Below, one piece after another: positions 1 to 11,500 of a stretch of 64,000 nucleotides of DNA; position 1 is the stretch's first letter; the number at the start of each line of letters is the position of its first letter. The DNA is taken from contig JAUIRK010001034.1 of NCBI GenBank assembly GCA_030549495.1, positions 930,001 through 994,000 on the forward strand, given 5' to 3'. The translations under genes and the position numbers were made by a program. The notes below the pieces were generated by a model, which saw only the letters and a program-made list of their open reading frames with translations, made no database searches and was not told the DNA's origin. The stretch comes from Nectonema munidae (taxonomy: Eukaryota > Nematomorpha > Nectonematoida > Nectonematidae).

Positions 1-1132
1 AAGAAATCTACATTGTTTTCAATACAATTAGATGAAACTACAATATTTCTCACTTTAGTCTCACCGTTCTATAATCTTTTAGTTTTTGCACGATACGTAA
101 CTAAAGGAGATTTTAAAGAGGATTTTCTATTTTGTAAAAGCCTTGACATAATCACATAAACCAAGTATATCCTTAGAATTGGCAATGATTTTTTTGAAAC
201 CGATGGCTTAAGTTTAGATAATTTAGCTGGTGTCACTACTGATGGTGCTTCTACAATGTTACGCTCAAGAGCAGTTTTCCAAACCCTAGTTAAAGAACAT
301 AATCCATTTGGAATTCATTGTTTCATTCACAGAGAAGCATCAAGAACGCTTTCAAATCACTTTAATGTACTTTTTAAAGAATTGGTAAAAGTAACTAACC
401 ATGTAAAATCATCTGCAGTGAACACTAGCTTCCTCAGACAAATAAGTCAAAATATGTAGTCTAATTTTTAAATTATATGCAGTTTCTCTTGTTTAGATGC
501 TATGGTGAATAAAAAATACTACCCAGACAAAATAAGTGAGCATTTACAAAAGTTGAAAAAAGTGTTTCAGTCTTTCTAGGAGTAGATATACAAATCGATT
601 CATTATCATTCATCAGAAATCCTTTCAAAAGAGATGATAAAGTTCAAAAAATCTTCAAGAAAAATTTTTAAAATTGAAAAGGATTTAAATGTTAAAGATA
701 TGTATAAGCAGTATAGTATTCAGAAATTTTGGGGAATTTGGCCTTCTAGTTGCCCGAATATTTCAAACGTAGTTGTTCGATATCTTTTGCCTTATATATG
801 TGAAAGTGGATTCTCCTGTTTCTTTATATCAAGTCCAAGCAAAAAATAAACTATAATTGGAAAGTGATTTATGTTGCGCATAATCAATTATACCTTTAAT
901 TTAAAGCGTAAACTTTGAAAAACAACTTAAAAGTAAACGAATTTAAACGTCTGGATAGAAAAAAAGCTAAACAAAATTTTGTGATTATAAACATAAATAT
1001 ATATTACTACTTCAGTTCATAATGTCTTGATGATATAAAAAATTAATTTTTTTATCATAAAATTTTTGTGATCCTCCCCATTTTCATAATCCGTTTGATG
1101 GTCCACGGCATAAAGCGAGTTGAGAATCGTTG
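1..1132 (+). mobile_element. hAT transposon fossil, ZBED5/Charlie-like; left part outside window
   Basis: Translated fragments in several + frames follow the order of ZBED5-like hAT transposases. They run from a first catalytic region (LDETT, then FARYV and EDFLFCKSL near 25-150), to a second region with TDGA, to a conserved CFIHRE motif near 235-460. After a gap come the C-terminal pieces RYLLP and CESGFS of the dimerisation region near 770-830. The frame changes several times and has stops, so it is dead. The right end near 1100-1132 reads GAGTTGAGAATCGTTG, the complement of the CAACGATTCTCAAC type of hAT terminal inverted repeat. Family membership is well supported by motif order; the exact right end is inferred. 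Confidence 0.82.
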
Positions 1133-1465
1133 GTCTAGCTGTTGCTGAATGAGTGCGACGTCTTGTTTCAACAGTATCACTCTCCGTAATCTCACTATCT
1201 TCTGTTGCATGTTGTGCTCTTGGGAGGATAATTTCTTCTCCTTCCCCTATAAACTTTTTTCCTCTTTTGATAACTGTGTTGATATTTGGCTGTTCTGTTG
1301 CTCTCCTAATTCTTTCAATTACTTTTCTTTGTTAATTAACACTTGAAAAGATGGCACAGGCCCTCTCAAAAGTTTTTTTTAGTTTGAAAGATTTTTCAAA
1401 GCGCATTCTTTTCAAACATTAAATTTTTTGAGCATTAAAATAAGTTGGCTTTCTTAGTTTTCCTT

Positions 1466-1617
1466 ACAGACTTTAGAAGACAGAGACGTTTTTCACCTTC
1501 AAACAACAAATACGGAATCGGCTCAATCAAGAATTCTGTTCCCTAAAGATTTACAAAAGAAACCTTTTTTAGAGTCACACTAGAATATCCACATCTAAAA
1601 GAGCATTTGTGATCATC
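1466..1617. repeat. Dispersed repeat, copy 1 (uninterrupted)
   Basis: About 150 bp resemble 5726-5841 plus the bases just right of 9159. Shared blocks include CTAAAGATTTACAAAAGA, TTTTTAGAGTCA and ATCTAAA. This copy lacks the hAT element found in the other and so approximates the empty site. I cannot assign the repeat to a family. The rest of 1133-2465 shows no gene I can support. Confidence 0.6.
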
Positions 1618-2465
1618 GGTTTCAATACTGACAAAAAGCGATAACGCTTTAATACATGCGAGGAGTATTGATCACTGTCTCTCTATGTCCTAATGGGAAA
1701 GTCTCAAACCTATAAGCGCAACCTGTTATATTCATTCAATTTTAGACCCTGGAAGCCAGCTTATTTTTTTGTCACAAAATGTAACTATTTGAAAAGTTTT
1801 TGAAAGTTTTGAATATTTTTTCAAAACTTGAGATGCTCTAGGTTTAAACCTCCAAATTATTTGTCTTCACGATCGTGTGAAGAATTTATAAGAGGTCCAA
1901 CTCAAATCGTTTTTATGCGATTATTATAGACTAAATAGAATAAGCAGGAATGCACTCAATCCTAATATGTGTGAAAACAATAGCGAAGATGAAGAATTAT
2001 CAATTTTTTTCGGGGTGACTATCATATTCGAGCCATTTTTTTCTCTTGTTGAGTTAGTAGGCAGTGATGCTTTCTCAATTATTAACAAGGTTGATAAATT
2101 CTACTTGATAAAATCCTTGCAGTTACCCGGAATAAAGTTGGGATTGGGAGCTAAAAAAGCAAATGTAATTTTAGGTAACAATGGTGGTGTGTTCGCTGTT
2201 CAAAAATCTTTATAATAAACTTTGAAAATTTAAGAAGAGAAGTTCCTCAAATATCAAAAAATTCACTCCTATATACTTCTTTGTTTATTTACAAAGTTTT
2301 TAATGAGTTAATTTTTTAAATTTTTATGTATTTTACTTTTTATTCACCTTTATTTTTGTATTTAACATTGATTGGCTTAAAACTTCTAGATATGATTTTT
2401 TCATTGGAATGCTTTCTACTCTATGAAGTATTGAGCGAACAAAATTAATCATCTTTTTCTTTTAG

Positions 2466-2546
2466 ATTGATGAAGAGCCAAAATTATCAAAAGATTTTTG
2501 CATAGAATCAGATGCTTATCAAGCCAATGTTAGAGCTGCTAATATG
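2466..2546 (+). CDS. MED22: MED22 internal exon
   Basis: 27 codons between TTCTTTTAG and GTAAGC, phase 0 at both ends. It encodes the segment ending in VRAANM, the start of the conserved MED22 helical core. Confidence 0.88.
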
Positions 2547-5500
2547 GTAAGCATCTGTTTTTAAACTTTTCATAAAAAGGTAAGTGTTATACTTTCATTA
2601 AGTGTTCAAAATTTTAATAACTTAAACATCCCGCGCTTCATTGATCGTCATCTTTCGTATAAGTGATTTTACAGGAAAGATAATTTGACGTTTTGGTAAA
2701 ATATTTGAGTTATGTAGGTGATGTTTAGTATCTTTGTATTGTATTAACTTCTTTAAATGTCAGCATAAATTATTGTTTTATCCAAAATCCACATAATTTC
2801 GTTATCTTAACAGTTTTTTAAATGTTCTGTTGGGATTAGCGAGTTGGTTGGCTTAACAAACAACTTGTAAAAGCAAATTTTCACTACATTAATTAAATAT
2901 GGCTTTGTGTTCAATTTCTTATGAAAGCATTTATCCCAGCAAATTGTGGTATTGATAATGCTTATTTTTATTTAACTTGTTTGATGAATATACGAACAAA
3001 GTGAAAAATGTTTTGTACAAGCGTGAAGCAAATACCAGAAAGAGCTAATGTTACTTCTTATCATCGATACTGATTCTACAATTACTCAAGTTTGCTGCTG
3101 CTAAACTCTAGCTAGTGGGTTAACACCTTTCATATTTTCGTTGTAAGTTTTAACAGGTGCAGGATAATTTAAATTAACCATTTTCTTTTGTTTCCTACGA
3201 TATGTCGAGGAACTTTTAAACGAATCTCTTGACAGATACATCAACTGTTCTCTATCTTTCCAAGAAGTCAATTTGTGTTTATCCTCCTTTATAATACGTT
3301 GAACGATTCTTAATTCATATTTTAAAAGTTTTCCATCTTCTGAAATTTTTGCATTCTATTTTTCCAAAGTGTTTCAGATCATCTCACCTCTCATTAGCGC
3401 GAAAAGGTCAATAGAGAAAAAATATTTTTCCATTGCAAACTCTTTTCTTGGTTTAAATTCTCTCTTAATCTACTAACGTATCTACGCAAAAGTTATAATT
3501 CCTATAAGATTTTCACATAGATCTGGGTATGTTTAGAGTTGCTAATAATGACTTTTACTCTTATAAGGAAACCATAATGGGCAAGTTTACCTTTCATGAA
3601 CTGTTTATATCTATGTTTTTCAAAATAAGGTATTATGCATTCTTCATTTGAAAATAACTTGGATTTTGGACAAAAATCCCAAAATAATTTATTAAAGAAG
3701 AAGAAAATTTTATAATCTCTGAACATGATCTCTCAATGGATTTTCCTTGCTATTGTAAAAATGAAAATGTATTTCATCGTATTTTTTCTTAACTTTTCTT
3801 GAGATCAAAAGCCAGGAATACTTCAATTACACTATGAGAATATTTTTTGTTCGTCGAAAAATTCTCGTTCTTTCTTTTCTGTAAAAAATACATTCTCGTT
3901 ATTTTTTATCTTGTCTTTTATAATGAAAAATTCTGTTCTTGTATATTTTTATTTTGTTGATGCTCTTTGAACTGATAAATTGTTTAGATCAGCATCTTTT
4001 CCATTACTAGATTCAATACCCACTTCGCCATTAGTTCAAGGGTATATAAAAATGTCGTTTTTATTATCATACTGCACTTCATTCAAAATTTTCACATTTT
4101 AAATTATTTTTCTAAACAGGAAAGGGAAAAAATTTTAACGGATTTAGTTTGTGCTATTTCAATAAAAAAAAGAAAAATCAAGACTTTTCTCAAATATTTT
4201 TACAAAAAAATTTATCATCAAATTATTTTTAAAATTTTTAACCAAAAAAAGAGGAAAGTTTAAATTAATTAATTTAAATAAACAAGAATTTTAAAGAATA
4301 TTCGTTCAATTTAAATTAAAAATTGATGAGATGAACATGATTTAGTAGAAACAAAGACATTAAATCGGTTAAACAAAATAATCAAAGAATACCTAATGTA
4401 AAGCATATGTTGACATATGTCGACTCATCGCTTTCCGGTTGTTATAAAGATTACGCGTTAGTCAACATATTTTTTCCATGATCATAGGAGAGCCACCTTA
4501 TGCTAGTTTATTTATGTGATTTGTGATATATTTACGAATTCACACGATGTATTTATTTTCTGTTAGGTTCGTGCTTCTGAATCCCTACTCAATCTCATTG
4601 CGACTCTCAAAGAATGTTTCATTTTAAACGATTTTCGCTCAATCAATGAAAGTATTGCACAAAACTGTCAGGTAATCCCTTAAATTCGACAACATTTGAA
4701 TTTTTACCAACTTTGTTTTATTCATAGCTTATTTAGTATATATTTTTAATCAGAAATATGTGCCAAAAATTTTTTGTAATATCTATGAGGGCCCAATTTA
4801 ATTTCTTTGCTTGGCGGATGGATTCAACCGGCAGTTTTCTCTAGAAGCCAACCAATACCTTGATACATAGGTATATAAACAAGATGGATGGATTGTTTAT
4901 TTGAGTGGTGTCGTAATAGTGCATCATTACGATGATTTTATTTTTTTCTTAAAGAACATTGATACCAGATTTTTTTATTTTCACCCATATTTGTAAGATG
5001 CAAATCTCAGATTGATTAAGAGCATCGGTGCACAATCACATCCGAGCGGCGAGGGGGTTAGGGTTAGGAGAGATCTTTATTCTTAGATATTCTTTTTATT
5101 TAATGTTTTAGTTTTCTTTATCAGGATTGCTTAGAATAGTTGGCAATGTTTTCACACTTTGCTTAAAATGTTTGTTAATAATATTTAATACAAATAACTC
5201 CATTTTCAGGCAATTTATAGCGTATAACTTAGGGAATGGAATCGCTAATAAAATAAGGCATATAAATTTAAGGTTTGTAGCATATTTTCTTCCAAAAAAT
5301 TTGAACCTTCAATTTCTATTTTAAAGGGCCAACTTTAAATTCACGACTTCGTACTTGTCAGTTCATACACCCAAGTCTTAAATATATTTTCAACAATTTA
5401 CTTTACTAATTGAACATGTGTGTAGGTAGAATATGAAGATTCTTTGTTTTTCTATGTTACTAATCAAGTTTGGTAACATTTCGTTGCCAAAAATTTAATT

Positions 5501-8500
5501 TTAAGCAACAATGCTTTTCAGTACAGAGTAATCAATCCCCCTAACCAATTCATTTGATATGAACCAGGCTTGTTGACAATTAGTGAGATGAGAGGCTGAA
5601 AAGAATATTTAGCTCCTAATCAATATTGGATCGGATAGTGGGTTTGTGGAATCATCTACTGTCGGATAAAAGAGGTCTGACTGTATTAGGGATGAGTCTT
5701 CTAATACAACCCTTTCCATATGATCTTTACAAGACAAAGACATTTTTAACCTTCGAACACCAAATATAAAATCGGCTCAACCAAAATTTTGTTTCCTAAA
5801 GATTTACAAAAGAGATAATTTTTAGAGTCATGATATAAACAGTGGCGGATTTAAGGTAAAATTATCAAAGTAAGTTGAAAAATAACTGGCAAAGTTATTT
5901 AGTTTTGTGTAACTTTGAAATTTTTTAATTTCAAATATAATGTTTGTTGTGTTTGAATGATGGAGTTAATGAATACTTTCTCTATATTTTTTTTACTATT
6001 CTCTTTAAAATGTTTTGGAAATTGCACTCTTGAAAAAGTTTTTTGTTAATTTAAAAAAACTGTATAAAAATTTTTTAAATATAATTTTCTCTAGTTGTTT
6101 CATGGCCTGTTTATTTGCAAATCTTAAAGTTCATTTTACGACCACTCTTCAAATTTGAAGTGTTTGAAATACATAAACTTATTATATTGAGTAAACGTTG
6201 TATTAAATTAATTAAAAAAATTTTGTATTAACAATTTTGGATCATTCTGATTAATATTTTTAGATTTTTGTTTGATCAAAATTTTTTTTGATTAATTACT
6301 ATATAAACAAGTAACTATTCCTGAATTCGTTTTTTGATAATGAACAAAAGAAAAATATCAGATTACTTCAAATCAAGAAACATAGAAGATGGCAAGAAAA
6401 AGTTTTTTTTCACTTAAAAAATTTAGATATGTGTTTACTTTTTATTTAAGACTTTCAAGTGATAATGCCGAACGTATTCAAATAACCTCAGACAAACTTG
6501 TTACTAAAGAAACTTTTAGTGAAAACTTGGAAGCTGGCCCTAGTAGTCAAATCATGGATAGTGATGATTTGCCTACAACATTTCTTGTTGAACATACTCA
6601 AAACAATATTTCTACTGAGAGACAGCAAGCACTTGAAAATAACTTGCCAGACATTAGTCTTTTTGATCATAAAGCTAACGATCAGATGAAGTTTTACTTT
6701 ATTGAGAAGCGCTTTCCAGAACCAACTTTCAAGTTTCCCTCAAAACTATACAAGGATAAAAGAAAAGCGACTGGCGAAATGAAACGGCATTGTCAAAGAG
6801 AGTGGTTCAACATTTGTAAGTTTATTGGTTATTCTAAATTAAAAGACGGCATTTTTTGTATTGCATGCCGTTTTTTTCCGAACAATTCACATCGATCTGG
6901 AAAAAAGTTCATAACGGAAGTGTATAATAATTGGAAAGATGCAAAAGAAGATATAAAAAATCATAGTGTAACTGAATATCACTTGTCATCAATGTTTAGA
7001 ATGAAAACTTTCGTCGAAACATACCAAAATCTTTCTAAGCGTGTTGATGCCTCACTAAACGTATGCTCTGCTGAAAGGATAGAACGGAATCGAAAAATTC
7101 TTAAGTCTATTACAAAATCATTGATATTTTGTGGCCGACGCGGAATTGCCTTACGAGGCCACAGAGATGACGACACAATAAATTGCACTGACTACAACCA
7201 TGGTAATTTTAAGGAACTTTTAAACTTTAGAATAGACTCTGGGGATTACATTTTAGCAGATCATTTTAAAAATTGTAAAAAAAATGCAAAATATACGTCT
7301 AAAACTTATCAAAATGAACTATTGGGTTGCATTAAAAGATATATACAGAGTGAAATTGTTAGAGAATTATATGAACAGCCATTTGGACCATACTTCGGAC
7401 TACAATGTGATGAGGTAAATGATGTAAGCAATTGGGAACAACTAGGAATTGCTTTACGCTATACACGTGATAATAAACCTATCGAAAGGTTGTTTGAATT
7501 TGTACAATGTGAAAGCACAAGGGGGCTGGACATTTGTGAAAATGTTATTAAATCACTTTCTACTGCTGGAATAGATGTAGGATTCTGTCGTTCCCAAACA
7601 GTGGATGGGTCAGCAAACATGTCAGGAAAGTACAATGGTTTTGCTGCAAAATTTCTAGAAATATCTCCAAAAGCAACATATCATTACTGCAGTAACCACG
7701 ATTTAAATCTTGTTCTCTGCAAGAGTAGTCAGGTGCGAGAAATTCATCTAATGTTAGACGTACTAAAACAACTCGGAATTTTTTTTCATATCTCCCCAAA
7801 GAGATGTAGGCGTCTTGAACAATCTGTAAATACCATCAACAAAGAAAGGACAACAAAAAGTGTTATTACAAAGTCAAAAATGAAGATATTTTATGAAACA
7901 CGATGGGTAGAAAAAATAACAACACTGCAGGATTTTGAAGATCTTTATGAAGCTTTACTTGCATGTTTGGATGCAATTGGCTCTTATGAATGCGGATGGG
8001 ATGGCAAGGCCGTAACAGAGGCATATGGGCTAATGAAGCGCATAACAGATTGCACATTTATCATCAGTTTCCAAACAGTGTTATATATTTTTGGATACTT
8101 CATGGGACTCAGCAACAAACTGCAGGGAACTGAAATGGACGTAATTCAAGCTTACAACATGGTAGAACTGATTAGGGAAACTCTCAAATCTGCAAGAACC
8201 AATGAAGCTGAATATGATATCATATATTCAAATTCAGAAAAAATGATAAACTTAGCTGGCATTTCAATGACAATTCCTAGAAGATGCAGTAAGCAAACAC
8301 TTAGAAATAATATTGAAGCTGTAGATGCAAAGGAGTATTTCAAACGAGCAGTTTTCATACCATTTGTGGATGGTGTTGTACAACAAATGGATATCAGATT
8401 TAGTACACTTGCTAAAGCAGCTCTTCGTGGTTTTTACTTGCTACCAAGCAATCTTTGCAAAATTACAGAGGAAACAGTTTCTTCCCTAATTGATTTTCAC

Positions 8501-11500
8501 AATACCGACTTACCATCCTCTTCTACATTTTCTCAAGAACTAGAGCTTTGGAAGAAGTTATGGCTTAGCCAAGAAGACACTCCAACCACTTTAGTTTCCA
8601 CGCTATCAGACATAAGAACCTGTCCAAATCTATTTCCGAACATTACTAAAGTTTTACATTTTTTACAACTAACAGCAGTTTCTTCAAGTGGAGTTGAACG
8701 TGGAAACTCCTCTCTAAAACATATTAAAGGAGCATCCAGGAGTTCTATGACGGAAGAAAGATTAAATGCGCTTCTTCTTCTTTATGTATCCCGGGACATC
8801 AACATTGATGTTGATGCAGTCGTTGAAATGTATGCCAGACAACAACCACGAAGAATGCTTCTCATCAATCCCTTGGCAGAGAAATAACTAAACATACGAT
8901 TTAGTTTTTGAGGGATTTTTGCAATAAATTTAATTTCAATACCTCTATCTTTTTTTTTTAGTTATTTACCTGTTTTATTTAATATGCTATGATTTTGGTT
9001 ATCTTCATGATGAAAGGTTGTGGGTTTCGTTAAAGAGATTTTGATTCAGAGAGTTTTGATAATGGTGACTTTTCATGAAGAGACCCCCATCAAAACAGCT
9101 AATACATACTTGTGCACGTTTTGCGCCCCTCCTATTTACATTTCTTGAATCCGCGCCTGGAGTATAGCATATCTAAAGGTAGACTTGCTTGCTATTCCTA
9201 GTCCGCGGTGCTGCGAATCAGTTCCATGGGAACCGAGAAGGGCAATATTAGCCTATTTAAAATATTCCCTGTCCACTCTGATATACTTCACCGGAAAAAA
9301 CCTAAAAACTGGTTGAGTCAACGCAGTGGTATACTTTCATTCCATACCTAACTGGCTTAGAGGGGTCTTAGACTTTGATAGGTGATCTCCCGCTATAATT
9401 GACATGTTGCTCATCGATAGTTACACAGATAGTTGATGACCAATACTTATGATAATTAAAAAAAATTGAATGGAGTTTACGGTCAGAAATATTCCTTTCT
9501 CTCCTTGAATCAAATCTTATAAAAGTGCGGATTAGAATGAATACGTCTCTACTAATTAACGGCTTTCAAAAAAAGAGTTTCTTCTTTTTCTGAAAAAGAT
9601 GCTTGACGTCAATCTGTTCGTCGTTTGATTGACCGATATACAAGATACAAGCGAAGTAAGCCAACAAATGCTCGATTGAGAATCCTTAATATACATTTCT
9701 GAGGTTTTCAAATAAGCTATTTGGATTTCTACAAAAAAAACATTCAATTTTTATATGTATGAGTCTAAGTAAAATTTTATCTGTAGTATACATAAATGTG
9801 GCTCAACATACTCTCACTAAAAAAAAGACTGAAAGTTTTCACCGGATCTTTCAGATTTTTAGCATCACCTTTTGGACCTAGTGTAGAAGAAATGATCTTG
9901 GTTGATGATCTCTTTCCTTGAACTTCTTTTGGTTCCCAAAAAAACTCTGTTCCACCTGGTGCTCTCAGTGAGTTTCTTTCTCCCTCTTCCATTTCTTGAT
10001 CTTCTTCACTAATATTTGAATTCATGCGTTCACAATCCCTTTAGGAAAAGATACCCGAACCAGAAGTTTTTCCTTCATGACTACTTGTATCGAAGCTTGA
10101 AGAGGCTAATTGTATAAGAGAACAACGATGGGCAAACGAATGATGGAAGTGAATATCAATGCACAAATGACGTGTAATAAATCAATGAAACGAAGTTTGC
10201 AGGTGTGCTCGCCTCAACGTTCTATAAGTGCTGCTCTAGCGCATCCGTATGATACGAAGAGAGAATCATCTAACAATTTTCTTCATATTTGTTGCGATTC
10301 AATCAGGCAAATGAATAACCGAGATCTATCCAAACCACCACTAGTTTTTTTATGAAAAACTATTGTCAGAACTTATTTTGTGGTAGGCGATTGATTATAT
10401 TATCAAGTGCAAGTATGAAACAGAGCCTACAAACAGCATGATTTTTTAGAAGAAAACGTACTAATCAAATTTTCAATCTACTATTCTATAGAGGTTTGAA
10501 TTTGATTGAGGTATCAGATGTAAAAAAAAAAGGGAATACTTGGTAAGATTGGACGTGTTGAAGTGGCTAACGTTTATTATAAAAACCAAAAAGTGGGGAG
10601 TGCTCTATATAGAAAATCGGAAATACATCAAATAACCATATTATATTCAGTGTGGTCTTGATTTTTATTGTTATATTTGCAAAAAACAGAATTGTATTAG
10701 TTGAAAGATGTCGTGGAAGCTTAAATAAACTGGGTATTTTTGAAGTAATATGTTAATAATTATTACTTATAATAATTATTTTATCTAGAAATTTTTAATG
10801 TTAGAAATTAGATTTGTCTTAATTTCTCCAAAAAAATTATGAAGATAATAAAATACACAATATTTTTTATATAGGTTTGATATTTTCCTTCTAAGGATAT
10901 ATCAAAGATTTTGCCTTCTAAGGTTGTGTCTAAGCAAAAATCTCCAGCTGTAATTGGTACCCAGTGCACCGAGCCATAAAACCATACCCGATTAGTTGAA
11001 AAATGTTCTCAATGAAGTCATTAAAATAATGAATTTCATTAAGGCAAATGCCTTCAACTCTTGTTTGTTTTCAGATTTATGCAAACAAAATGATTTTAAA
11101 AAACACTTGCTGCACTTAAACGTGAGGTGGCTTTTGAAATGAAAAGTTTAGAAGCGATACTATGGAAAGAATTCCAGCAATTTCTGCCAGCAAGCACACT
11201 GAAATACATTTGTACTTAAAATTAAAAAATTTTAACAACAAAATGTTACCAAGCTAGATTAGTAACAAAGAATCATCTCATATAATCTTTATATTCTACC
11301 TACACATATATTCAGCCAGTAAAGTAAATTAAAGATATATTTAGGACATGGGTCTAACAGGTATATAGCTGTGAATTTAAATTTGGCCCTTTTAAATAGA
11401 AGTTGAAGGTTTAAAATTTTTGGAAGAAATATTATACAAACTTTAAATTTATATAAATTAGCTATTCCAATCCCTAAGTTATACGCTATACATGAAAATG

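Noticed and set aside
1020-1335. About 105-codon minus-strand frame without ATG
   Set aside because: It crosses the hAT right end and has no recognised domain; probably chance plus transposon debris.
5058-5068. TTAGGGTTAGG, telomere-like
   Set aside because: Only two units, in an ordinary intron; no array.
6389-8887. Domesticated host gene (ZMYM1/THAP12-like)
   Set aside because: The frame is enclosed by hAT terminal repeats and sits in another gene's intron, so it is a transposon gene.
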